From: an uncultured Glaciecola sp.
GTDB lineage: Bacteria > Pseudomonadota > Gammaproteobacteria > Enterobacterales > Alteromonadaceae
Reading direction: 5' to 3'
Length of the DNA stretch: 64,000 nt
NCBI GenBank assembly: GCA_947496235.1
Contig: CANMCE010000005.1
Coordinates: forward strand, 186,001-250,000
Shown: piece after piece, positions 17,678-25,667 of the stretch
Numbering within the stretch: the first letter of the stretch is position 1
Layout: every line of letters starts with the position of its first letter
Translations under genes and position numbers: made by a program
Notes under the pieces: generated by a model
The model's database searches: none
What the model saw: the letters and a program-made list of their open reading frames with translations, nothing else
What the model was told of the DNA's origin: nothing

Positions 17678-18322
17678 GTGAATATAGTTGTCATTCCTGT
17701 AACACCTTTTGCACAAAACTGCTCACTCATTTGGGACTCACAAACCATGCAAGGGGCGTTAGTCGATCCCGGAGGTGATGCTCAGAAGATCTACGCACAG
17801 GTTGAGAAGAACAATGTCACAATCACCAAGATTATCCTAACCCATGGGCATCTTGACCACGTTGGCGGTACACTAGAAGTCGCCGAACATTTTAAGGTGC
17901 CAATCATAGGTCCACATATTGGCGACAAATTTTGGCTAGATGGGCTTATGCAACAAAGCCAAATGTTTGGATTCCCTCCAGCAAAACCTTTTTCCCCTGA
18001 TCAGTGGCTCACCGAAGACGATGAAATCGCAATTGGCAATCAAACATTGAGCATATTGCACTGTCCGGGACATACGCCAGGGCATGTTGCACTAGTTGAA
18101 AGAAATAGTAATAAGGTCATTGTGGGCGATATTATTTTTGCGGGTTCAATTGGTAGAACAGATTTCCCTCAAGGTAATCATCAACAACTCATTACCTCTA
18201 TACGTGAAAAATTGTTTCAATTGCCGGGTGACATGCAGGTGTATCCAGGACATGGACCCACTACTACTATTTCAAAAGAAAAAGCTACTAATCCTTTTGT
18301 TGCAGATGCAAAGTTTGGCTAG
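17678..18322 (+). CDS. gloC: Hydroxyacylglutathione hydrolase GloC (YcbL-type glyoxalase II)
   Basis: A 214-residue metallo-beta-lactamase-fold enzyme closely matching E. coli YcbL/GloC (215 residues) in order and spacing: IPVTPFAQNCSLIWD, LVDPGGDA, the zinc site THGHLDHVGG, LHCPGHTPGHVAL, VGDIIFAGSIGRTDFPQGNH and YPGHGPTT. It hydrolyses S-lactoylglutathione to lactate and glutathione in methylglyoxal detoxification. The C-terminal glutathione-binding domain of classic GloB is absent, as expected for this type. It starts at GTG 17678 behind AATAAGAAGATAAAG and appears monocistronic. Confidence 0.93.
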   Translation: MNIVVIPVTPFAQNCSLIWDSQTMQGALVDPGGDAQKIYAQVEKNNVTITKIILTHGHLDHVGGTLEVAEHFKVPIIGPHIGDKFWLDGLMQQSQMFGFPPAKPFSPDQWLTEDDEIAIGNQTLSILHCPGHTPGHVALVERNSNKVIVGDIIFAGSIGRTDFPQGNHQQLITSIREKLFQLPGDMQVYPGHGPTTTISKEKATNPFVADAKFG

Positions 18323-18472
18323 TGCCATAAAAACTTCATTTTGGAAATTTTTAGCTCAAGTTACATGTTTAAGGGCAAATAGTATTCACGGAATATTTGT
18401 TTAAGCGATAACTCATCCAACCATTAAAAATTGTATGTCTTCTATACTAATAAATGAAATTTGGTTTGAATT

Positions 18473-18508
18473 ATCCCTGTAGGGCAAAAAAACCCTTTTA
18501 CTGGGGAT
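18473..18508 (+). repeat. Nested hairpin upstream of the GGDEF-EAL gene
   Basis: ATCCC (18473-18477) pairs with GGGAT (18504-18508), and AGGG (18481-18484) inside it pairs with CCCT (18493-18496). It lies about 90 nt before the start codon. It does not match the c-di-GMP riboswitch patterns I know. Confidence 0.35.
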
Positions 18509-18596
18509 CATTTAGAGGTAACGTATACTATCTTAATTGCGGGGTGAGAAGTAAGTTAGTACCTGCACAGCGGTAGAATAATAAGAGTAATACCAG

Positions 18597-20324
18597 ATGG
18601 AGATGAGAAGACGCTTAAGGGTGCTTGTTGTTGACGATGATCTAGTTGATAGAAAAATCATTCGTCGTACACTAACTGCGAATTCTTTTGAAGTAGATAT
18701 GGTCGAGGCCACCTCAGTTACACAGGGCCTTGGTCTGCTAAGAGAAAGTAGTTTTGATGTCATTTTGCTGGACTATCGCATGCCCGGCACTGACGGCATT
18801 CAAATGGTACGTGAACTTAGATCTAGACCTGATTTAGGTAGCGTAGCCATTATCATGATGAGCTCAGCGGAAAGCGAAGCGCTTGCTGTGGAATGTATTG
18901 AAGCCGGCGCTCAGGATTTTATTCTCAAATCAGATATCGGAAAGCTCAACTTACAACGTGCTATCACCCATGCTCAAAAGCGCTTTGAACTCGAACATAA
19001 ACTCCACCAAAACTATTTAAACGTTAAGCACCTATCAGAAAAAGATCCTCTTACGGGGTTGTCTAATCGGTATCATTTTAACCAATTAATGAGTTTGTTA
19101 ATTGATACTGAGGGTAAAACTCATAACGATGTAGCGCTAATTTTAATCGATCTAGATAATTTTAAATTTATCAATGACACCATGGGGCATGATGCTGGTG
19201 ATCGATTGTTAATTGAGTTTTCTAAACGGATAAAAAACCAATTGCGTCGGCATGAAAGCTTTGCTCGCTTGGGAGGCGACGAGTTTGCCATCATACTTAA
19301 TGGAGTTCGATCTCCGGAGCAAGTGGAAATGGTAGCGAAACGTATTCACAGTGCCTTACATTCCCCCATTACCATCGAAGAAAACGAAATTGAGTGTAAT
19401 GCCAGCGTAGGCGCTGCTATGTATCCTCATCAAGCCAAGAGTAAAGACGAGTTGGTTAAGTTTGCTGATGTTGCCATGTACAGCGCTAAGCGGGCAGGCA
19501 AAGGCATGGTGAAACTTTATAATGAATCCATGCGAGCTACCTTTAGCCGACAATACGATATTCAAGTGGGGTTGAGAAAGCACCTGACGGATAAATCCTT
19601 TGATGTGTTTTTCCAACCTGTCATTGATCTTAAAACCGGTGGTGAAGTTGGTTATGAAGCGTTAATTCGTTGGCCGCAGGTGTCTGAAGCGGAAGAGAGC
19701 TTTGTACCTGACGAATTTATTCCTATTGCTGAACAAAATAACGATATTCATGCAATCGGTAACCTAGTCATAGACAGAGCTATTGAACAAATTGCCCATT
19801 GGCAACGCAGCACTAGCCAGAGTACTTTTATCGCGATTAATATATCGCCTATACAATTACAGTTTCCTAAAATTACCCAGTACATTATTCAGCGCGCTGA
19901 ATATTATCAGGTACAGCCAGAGACTATAGTGCTAGAAATCACTGAAACCGCACTGTTTGAAAAACAACAAGCAATTAAAGAATCCATTGAAACCTTATCT
20001 GATTACGGCTTTATTATTTCATTAGATGATTTTGGCGTTGGTTACTCTTCTATTTCCCATCTAATTAACTATCCCATAGATATAGTGAAATTGGATAAAT
20101 CGCTATTCACAATGGATGAAAGTGAAGAGAAAAGACTAGCAGTATTTGAAGCTTTGGCTAGCATGCTTAAACGTCTGAATATGAAAGTAGTCGCTGAAGG
20201 AATTGAAACCGAAGAGCATTTAAAAATCTGTAAATCTTTGGGAATCGACCACGGGCAGGGTTTCTTATTTGCAAAGCCTGTTGATGCAAGAGAAATTGAA
20301 ACACGTTGGTTGATGCACGCTTAA
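18597..20324 (+). CDS. Response regulator with GGDEF and EAL domains
   Basis: A 575-residue protein in three parts. REC occupies about residues 7-125, with acidic pocket DDD 13-15, phospho-acceptor Asp59 and Lys in ILKSD. The GGDEF domain (about 150-310) has an intact GGDEF motif at 226-230. The EAL domain (about 325-570) has EAL at 354-356 and the other catalytic blocks NIS, ITETAL, DDFGVGYSS, KLDKS and AEGIET. Both the c-di-GMP-making and c-di-GMP-breaking domains therefore look active. No inhibitory-site RxxD is seen five residues before GGDEF; the bases there give ESFARL. ATG 18597 has no strong ribosome site. It is convergent with the RND operon and shares a two-way terminator with it. 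Confidence 0.93.
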   Translation: MEMRRRLRVLVVDDDLVDRKIIRRTLTANSFEVDMVEATSVTQGLGLLRESSFDVILLDYRMPGTDGIQMVRELRSRPDLGSVAIIMMSSAESEALAVECIEAGAQDFILKSDIGKLNLQRAITHAQKRFELEHKLHQNYLNVKHLSEKDPLTGLSNRYHFNQLMSLLIDTEGKTHNDVALILIDLDNFKFINDTMGHDAGDRLLIEFSKRIKNQLRRHESFARLGGDEFAIILNGVRSPEQVEMVAKRIHSALHSPITIEENEIECNASVGAAMYPHQAKSKDELVKFADVAMYSAKRAGKGMVKLYNESMRATFSRQYDIQVGLRKHLTDKSFDVFFQPVIDLKTGGEVGYEALIRWPQVSEAEESFVPDEFIPIAEQNNDIHAIGNLVIDRAIEQIAHWQRSTSQSTFIAINISPIQLQFPKITQYIIQRAEYYQVQPETIVLEITETALFEKQQAIKESIETLSDYGFIISLDDFGVGYSSISHLINYPIDIVKLDKSLFTMDESEEKRLAVFEALASMLKRLNMKVVAEGIETEEHLKICKSLGIDHGQGFLFAKPVDAREIETRWLMHA

Positions 20325-20345
20325 CATAAAATAACAGAAAAAAAT

Positions 20346-20369
20346 AAGCCCTCATTTTGAGGGCTTTTT
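20346..20369. terminator. Bidirectional terminator between the GGDEF-EAL and RND genes
   Basis: AAGCCCTCA (20346-20354) pairs with TGAGGGCTT (20358-20366), with a 3-nt loop, a T run to the right and an A run to the left. Confidence 0.88.
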
Positions 20370-20371
20370 CG

Positions 20372-23300
20372 TTATTTTGAAAAACTTTCTTGTTGATGTT
20401 TTTGCTGTTCAGATAGCTCAGTCTCTAACTGGCGGGTGACAGCTTCAGGCGAGTTAGTCTTACGGGTTATCAAGCTATAGGCAACTGGCACTATGTAGAG
20501 AGTAAATACAGTGGCTGCACAAACTCCAGCCAGAATCACCGTGCCTATTACTTCTCTAGTTTCAGCCCCTGCGCCACTACTCAACATTAGCGGAATTGAT
20601 CCTGCTATTGTGGTGAGCCCTGTCATTACTATAGGTCTGAAGCGAGTGCTGGTCGCTTCTTCCAACGCATCATCGAAGTCTCTACCTTCATCACGCAACT
20701 GATTGGCGAATTCTACAATTAGGATGCCATTCTTAGCGGCTAAACCTACTAAGATAATCAATGCAATTTGTGAATAAATGTTGAGTGAAAAGCCTGTTAA
20801 ATAGAGCCCTAACAATCCGCCGCCCATAGCGAGAGGCACGGTCAGCATGATCACAAAAGGATGGATAAAGCTTTCAAATTGTGCGGCTAACACTAAAAAC
20901 ACTACAGCTAGACCTAACAAGAAGACAAAAATAATTGAGCTACCTGCATTAATAAAGTCGCGACTTTCGCCTTTATAATCAATGACTGCGGTTTCAGGTA
21001 AATCTTCAATGACTTGTTGTTGTAAATATTCTAATGCTGTTCCTAATGTTAAACTGTCGTTCAAATTGGCTTCTAAGGTTATTGCGCGGATCCTGTTGTA
21101 CCTTGAAAGCGTTTCAGCGGCTGCATACTCATCAATATCCACTAAATTAGAAAGTGGTATCAATTGATTGGTGCGTTCAGATCTTACATAAATATTCTTA
21201 ATATCACTAAATGATCGTTGAGCGTCTCTTTCACCCTCTACTATGACATCGTATTCTTCACCCTTGTCTAAAAAGGTAGTGATCCTGCGACCACCCATCA
21301 TAGTTTCCAAAGTACGCCCAATTTCTTGAACTGTCACGCCTAGTGCGGCTGCCCGATCATAATTCACTGCGAAATCTATCTGAGGCCGGGTTTCTTTGTA
21401 GTCAGAATCTAATCCGATTAAACCTGGTTTATCTTTTTCAATTTCATCAAAGATAATATCTCGCCATTCAGCTAATTCATCGTAGGTTGAGCCTCCGATA
21501 ACAAATTGCACAGGTTTTTGGGTACCACCCCCTAAACCTTGACGCATTACTGGGAATACTCTTACGCCGGGAAGATTGCCTAAGGAACCTCTAACTTCAT
21601 CCATAATCTCAAATGCTGGACGACGCTTTGACCAATCTTCCAACAACACAATAACGATACCGCCGCTGAAGTTTTCTATGCTGCCAAATGCTCTTGGTGC
21701 TCTTACCAGAAGTCTTCTGACTTCGCCAGAGTCGACATACTTCATCATCCGACTTTCGATTTCATTCATGTATGTTTTTATGTATTCGTAAGAGGAGCCT
21801 TCGGGACCATTAACCATAACAAAAAAAGCGCCTCGATCTTCTCTTGGGGCAAACTCTTGTTTTACATTGGGGTAGAGCCAGGCGGTTCCCGCTATTAATA
21901 AAACAAATATAAGCACTATACCGATTGGCGTTTTTAGACAGTAGTTCAATGAGCGCATGTAGCCCTTACGCAAAGAATTCACAATGGAAGAGGTGATCCT
22001 GACAGGTAAGGTGGCTTTGCCATCATCATGTTTCAATATTTTTGACGCTAACATTGGCGAAAGGGTAAGTGCCACCAAGGAGGAAAATACTACGGCGGCA
22101 GCGATAGTGAGGGCAAATTCAGTAAACAGCCTGCCTATGTCGCCCTCTAAAAAAGTAATGGGAACAAACACTGCTACTAACACTAAGGTAGTTGCAATAA
22201 CCGCGAAACCAACTTGTCTTGTGCCTCTGTAAGCCGCAACAAGTTTAGTCTCTTTAAGTTCTTGTAGGCGTCTGGTGATGTTTTCCAAAACTACAATGGC
22301 GTCATCTACGACTAATCCGATGGCCAAAACTAGCGCGAGCAAAGTAAGTAGATTAATCGAGAATCCGAGCATGTAAACAACGATAAAGGTCGCTGTAATG
22401 GATACAGGAACAGTTACCGCTGGGATTATCATGGCCCGCACACTACCCAAAAACAAATAGATGACAAGCACTACACAACCTATAGCGATGAATAAAGTCG
22501 CGTAGACTTCTTCAATTGCCGCCTCTATAAAAACTGAAGCATCGTAACTTTGCTCGATAGACATGCCATCGGGTAAATTTTGGTTGAGTTTTGCAGTTAG
22601 GGCTTTAACGTTGCGAGCAACTTCAATGGTATTGGCTGTAGATTGTTTGATAACGCCAATGCCCACCATGGGAATGCCATTACCTCTAAAAAATGTCCGG
22701 TCTTCCTCTAGCCCCAGTTCAACCCGAGCCACGTCGCCAAGGCGCACTAAGTAACCATCCTCACCTTGGGCCAACACCAACTCACCAAATTTTTCAGCAC
22801 TGGTGAAATTTCTGTCTACTCTGGCTTTGAACATACGTTGTTCAGATTCCAAACTACCTGCTGGCAGTTCCACGTTTTCAGCACGTAAAGCTCGTTCTAC
22901 GTCAGAAACGCTAAGACCTTTTGCGGCTAGCTGTTGACGGTTCAACCAAATGCGCATGGCGTATCGCTGGCTACCACCAACCCGTATTCTGGCAACACCA
23001 TCAAGAGTGGAATATTGGTCAACTATGTAGCGTTCGGCGTAATCAGTTAGTTCGGGAACCGACATTTCAGAACTGGCAAGGTTTTGCCAAATAATAACAT
23101 CATCGCTGCTATCCACTTTTTGCACTTCTGGTGGTTCAGATTCTTCTGGCAAATTGTCTTGAACCCCGGCAATTCTATCGCGAATATCATTAGCTGCGGA
23201 ATCTACATCTCGACCAATTGAGAACTCGATAGTAACGTTGGATTCGCCGTCTTGAGAACTCGACTGAATAAACTCAATTCCTTCGACTCCCGCGATACGT

Positions 23301-23506
23301 TCTTCAATAACTTCGGTAATACGTGTTTCTACAATATTCGCAGGAGCCCCAGGATAGGCAACTTCAACTGTCACTATAGGTGGATCAATATCGGGATACT
23401 CACGCAATGACAAACGATCAAATGATACAAGTCCAAACGCAATTAATAAAAGTGAGATAACACTAGCAAATACAGGCCTCTTTACGGAAATATCGGATAA
23501 CAACAT
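20372..23506 (-). CDS. RND-family efflux permease (HAE1/AcrB type)
   Basis: A 1044-residue inner-membrane pump. It starts MLLSDISVKRPVFASVISLL, the usual N-terminal helix. The periplasmic porter domains contain YPDIDPPIVTVEVAYPGAPA and ANDIRDRIAGVQDNLP. The proton-relay Asp pair lies in LAIGLVVDDAIVVLENI, and the second half repeats the layout with LVGLAAKNGILIVEFANQ. It exports drugs or other small molecules, driven by proton influx, with the adaptor encoded just upstream (3-bp gap) and a TolC-like channel encoded elsewhere, since none is in this window. The C-terminal tail is short and charged. The substrate is unknown. Confidence 0.95.
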   Translation of the reverse strand: MLLSDISVKRPVFASVISLLLIAFGLVSFDRLSLREYPDIDPPIVTVEVAYPGAPANIVETRITEVIEERIAGVEGIEFIQSSSQDGESNVTIEFSIGRDVDSAANDIRDRIAGVQDNLPEESEPPEVQKVDSSDDVIIWQNLASSEMSVPELTDYAERYIVDQYSTLDGVARIRVGGSQRYAMRIWLNRQQLAAKGLSVSDVERALRAENVELPAGSLESEQRMFKARVDRNFTSAEKFGELVLAQGEDGYLVRLGDVARVELGLEEDRTFFRGNGIPMVGIGVIKQSTANTIEVARNVKALTAKLNQNLPDGMSIEQSYDASVFIEAAIEEVYATLFIAIGCVVLVIYLFLGSVRAMIIPAVTVPVSITATFIVVYMLGFSINLLTLLALVLAIGLVVDDAIVVLENITRRLQELKETKLVAAYRGTRQVGFAVIATTLVLVAVFVPITFLEGDIGRLFTEFALTIAAAVVFSSLVALTLSPMLASKILKHDDGKATLPVRITSSIVNSLRKGYMRSLNYCLKTPIGIVLIFVLLIAGTAWLYPNVKQEFAPREDRGAFFVMVNGPEGSSYEYIKTYMNEIESRMMKYVDSGEVRRLLVRAPRAFGSIENFSGGIVIVLLEDWSKRRPAFEIMDEVRGSLGNLPGVRVFPVMRQGLGGGTQKPVQFVIGGSTYDELAEWRDIIFDEIEKDKPGLIGLDSDYKETRPQIDFAVNYDRAAALGVTVQEIGRTLETMMGGRRITTFLDKGEEYDVIVEGERDAQRSFSDIKNIYVRSERTNQLIPLSNLVDIDEYAAAETLSRYNRIRAITLEANLNDSLTLGTALEYLQQQVIEDLPETAVIDYKGESRDFINAGSSIIFVFLLGLAVVFLVLAAQFESFIHPFVIMLTVPLAMGGGLLGLYLTGFSLNIYSQIALIILVGLAAKNGILIVEFANQLRDEGRDFDDALEEATSTRFRPIVMTGLTTIAGSIPLMLSSGAGAETREVIGTVILAGVCAATVFTLYIVPVAYSLITRKTNSPEAVTRQLETELSEQQKHQQESFSK

Positions 23507-23509
23507 GGT

Positions 23510-24571
23510 TTAACCTTTTCTTCCTGAACTTTGTAATATAGAGGTTATAGAAACGTCTGCTGTTTGCTCTCCTAATACTGTGACTTCAGCGCCTGGCAAG
23601 GCTTTAGTGATTCCATGAGTGACGACTTTATCACCTGCAGATAACCCTTGTACGATTTCAGCTTCTCCAGCCCTTCTGGTACCTAACTCAATTTGTCTTC
23701 GCTCTACGGTACTAGCGCCATTTTTGTTACTTAAGACCAGTACAAAATTCTTATTACCAGAAGGGATTAAAGCTTCTTCAGGTATAATTAATGCCTGCCG
23801 TGGATTTGCCTGAATGGTGACAGTCATTAATAAACCGGGTTTTAGTTTGCGCTCAGGATTTGGAATAATGGCTCGAACAATAATGGAGCGCGTGACAGGA
23901 TCGATTCGACTGTCTACATTTAGCACTTTGCCGTCAAAGATTTCGTCTTTAAAGGCATCACTTTTGGCTTTGATTTCAACACCAGACCCAAGTACTGGTA
24001 AGAACACAGAGGGCACGGAAAAATCCAATTTCATTACACTATCATCATCTAAAGTCGTGATAGTGTCGCCTGGTCGCACTAAGGAACCAACGCTGACATT
24101 GCGTAAACCAAGTACGCCAGCAAAGGGGGCTTTTATTGTCCTGAGTGCTAAACGAGAACGGATCGCTTTGATTCTTGCTTCAGCGGTTTCTACTTCTCGC
24201 TGTTGTTCATCTAACAAAGATTCTGTGGAAGCATTTTGCGCAGCCAAAGAAGATAAGCGTGACACTTGCTTTTTAGCTTCGTTTAATCGGGACATTTCTT
24301 CTGCCAATAGAGCTTGCTGCTCGCTATCGTCCATTTCAACTAGCACATCGCCTCGATTTACCCTTTGACCATCTTGAAAATGCACAGCAGTAATCATCTC
24401 GGTAACATTTGCTGTTAAATCAACACTTTCATTGGCGCGCAATGTGCCCAGTGCTTCAACGGTATCGGCCATTTCATTTTGTTCAACAGTTGCCACAATG
24501 ACGGAAGTTTGTGCTTGTGCAAAAAATGCAAGCGCACTTAAAAATATAAAAGCGGGGAAAAAAAGTTTCAC
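23510..24571 (-). CDS. RND efflux periplasmic adaptor subunit (MFP/HlyD type)
   Basis: A 353-residue protein with a cleavable signal (residues 1-20, FLSALAFFAQAQ). Then come a lipoyl half-motif (ESVDLTANVTEMITAVHFQD), a coiled-coil hairpin (about 75-145, EEMSRLNEAKKQVSRLSSLA to AEARIKAIRSRLALR), the second lipoyl half (TIKAPFAGVLGLRNVSVGSL) and a beta-barrel with PERKLKPGLLMTVTI. It bridges the RND pump to the outer-membrane channel. No lipobox Cys is present, so it is likely soluble in the periplasm. The start is GTG 24571. A palindrome at 24597-24614 in the leader may be an operator. Confidence 0.93.
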   Translation of the reverse strand: MKLFFPAFIFLSALAFFAQAQTSVIVATVEQNEMADTVEALGTLRANESVDLTANVTEMITAVHFQDGQRVNRGDVLVEMDDSEQQALLAEEMSRLNEAKKQVSRLSSLAAQNASTESLLDEQQREVETAEARIKAIRSRLALRTIKAPFAGVLGLRNVSVGSLVRPGDTITTLDDDSVMKLDFSVPSVFLPVLGSGVEIKAKSDAFKDEIFDGKVLNVDSRIDPVTRSIIVRAIIPNPERKLKPGLLMTVTIQANPRQALIIPEEALIPSGNKNFVLVLSNKNGASTVERRQIELGTRRAGEAEIVQGLSAGDKVVTHGITKALPGAEVTVLGEQTADVSITSILQSSGRKG

Positions 24572-24596
24572 TCTACTGCCCTGAGATTATGGATAT

Positions 24597-24614
24597 CCTA
24601 ATGTACGTATTAGG
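24597..24614. promoter_or_regulatory. Inverted repeat in the RND operon leader
   Basis: CCTAAT (24597-24602) and ATTAGG (24609-24614) form a perfect 6-bp inverted repeat with a 6-nt centre, 26 bp before the adaptor start. It is of a size and position suited to a repressor site; no regulator gene for it is adjacent. Confidence 0.4.
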
Positions 24615-24634
24615 TGACCGGATGGATTGACTTT

Positions 24635-25528
24635 TTATTCATCAGTTAACACAGTTATTATGACTGTATTTCCGCAACCGACATATCGGATGTCATCCAA
24701 GCAAGAAGATTTAGCTAACGCAATTCCTCTACCATGAAGATCAAAGGCTCTTTCAGGGTCAAATTCTAGATATTTTTGCCATTCAAAACCTTTGCCTTGG
24801 TCGCAAATAGTGATGGTACAGGTGCCTGAGTGTCTTGCGAGTAAAACTGACACTTTTCGGTCGCAATAAGGGGGCGTTTTAAGGCGATGCTCGACCTCTT
24901 CTAACCAGCATTCATCCTCTAATAATTGGCTTTTTTCATCATAAGTGATGCCTAAGTTTCCATGTTCAATAGCATTTAGGAGCAACTCAGAATATCCATT
25001 TACAGAGCGTAAAGGATCTTTACCTGCATCGGCTAACACTATAGCCAAGCTTTTTGCTTCTTCAATTGTTCTAATTTCAAATTCTGCACGTTTCATGCTC
25101 TGCAAACCTTTAGCATGTCGGCCAATTTGAGATTGTAATTCCCGTTTAAACTTTAGTTCACTAATTGCTTTTCTTACTACTTGACGAACTACAGAATCTG
25201 CCGATGGCTTTGTTAGGTAATAACTGGCACCGGCTTTAAGGCCTTCTGAAACTTGTTGTTGGTAATTATCAGAGGTTAACATAATCACCGGAATTTCTTT
25301 GTGAGCAGGGTCAGATTTCAGTTTTTCCAGTAAACCTAATCCATCTAATTTGGGCATGTGTTTATCGAGAAGAATCAATTCAAATTGATATTCGTCAGAC
25401 GTTATTAGTTCCCAAGCTCTTGCTCCATCTTCTGCCAACACTACATCATAACCAGCTTGAGCAAGTATTTCCTGATTAAGCATGCGCATAACTTTGTTAT
25501 CGTCAACGATAAGAATCTTTTCTGCCAA
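24635..25528 (-). CDS. Response regulator fused to a serine-kinase-type (RsbW-like) ATPase domain
   Basis: About 297 residues. REC occupies about 3-122, with DD 9-10, phospho-acceptor Asp55 and Lys in YLTKPS. A helical linker follows, then an HATPase_c domain of the short anti-sigma/serine-kinase kind, with N box LLLNAIEHGNLG, G1 CDQGKGFEW and G2 HGRGIALAKS. No HisKA domain is present, so it is not a histidine kinase. In known partner-switching systems such fusions phosphorylate or release an anti-sigma-antagonist protein. The start chosen is TTG 25528 because GGAG lies 8 nt upstream and REC begins at once; an ATG 84 bp further up would add an unlikely aromatic tail. It is 63 bp upstream of the RND adaptor, same strand. 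Confidence 0.85.
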   Translation of the reverse strand: MAEKILIVDDNKVMRMLNQEILAQAGYDVVLAEDGARAWELITSDEYQFELILLDKHMPKLDGLGLLEKLKSDPAHKEIPVIMLTSDNYQQQVSEGLKAGASYYLTKPSADSVVRQVVRKAISELKFKRELQSQIGRHAKGLQSMKRAEFEIRTIEEAKSLAIVLADAGKDPLRSVNGYSELLLNAIEHGNLGITYDEKSQLLEDECWLEEVEHRLKTPPYCDRKVSVLLARHSGTCTITICDQGKGFEWQKYLEFDPERAFDLHGRGIALAKSSCLDDIRYVGCGNTVIITVLTDE

Positions 25529-25625
25529 TCGAGCATCTCCTAAGGCAAAGAAATAGTACGAAATATCAACAACAAAAGTGTAGTAGTAGTCTGTAAAAAC
25601 GCAAGGAACCAAGTTAAGAGAATGA

Positions 25626-25656
25626 ACGAGATATCAAGGTATCATTGATATCTCGT
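25626..25656. repeat. Perfect 12-bp inverted repeat between the GH51 and REC-ATPase genes
   Basis: ACGAGATATCAA (25626-25637) and TTGATATCTCGT (25645-25656) are exact complements with a 7-nt loop. No T run follows on either strand, so it is either a weak terminator for the GH51 gene or an operator before the REC-ATPase gene. Confidence 0.6.
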
Positions 25657-25667
25657 AAATAGACAAG

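Noticed and set aside
18323-18596. A possible c-di-GMP riboswitch before the GGDEF-EAL gene
   Set aside because: Hairpins are present, but the conserved loop and receptor sequences of the known c-di-GMP classes are not seen.
20372-24571. A complete tripartite efflux operon
   Set aside because: Only pump and adaptor genes are present; no outer-membrane channel gene is in the window.
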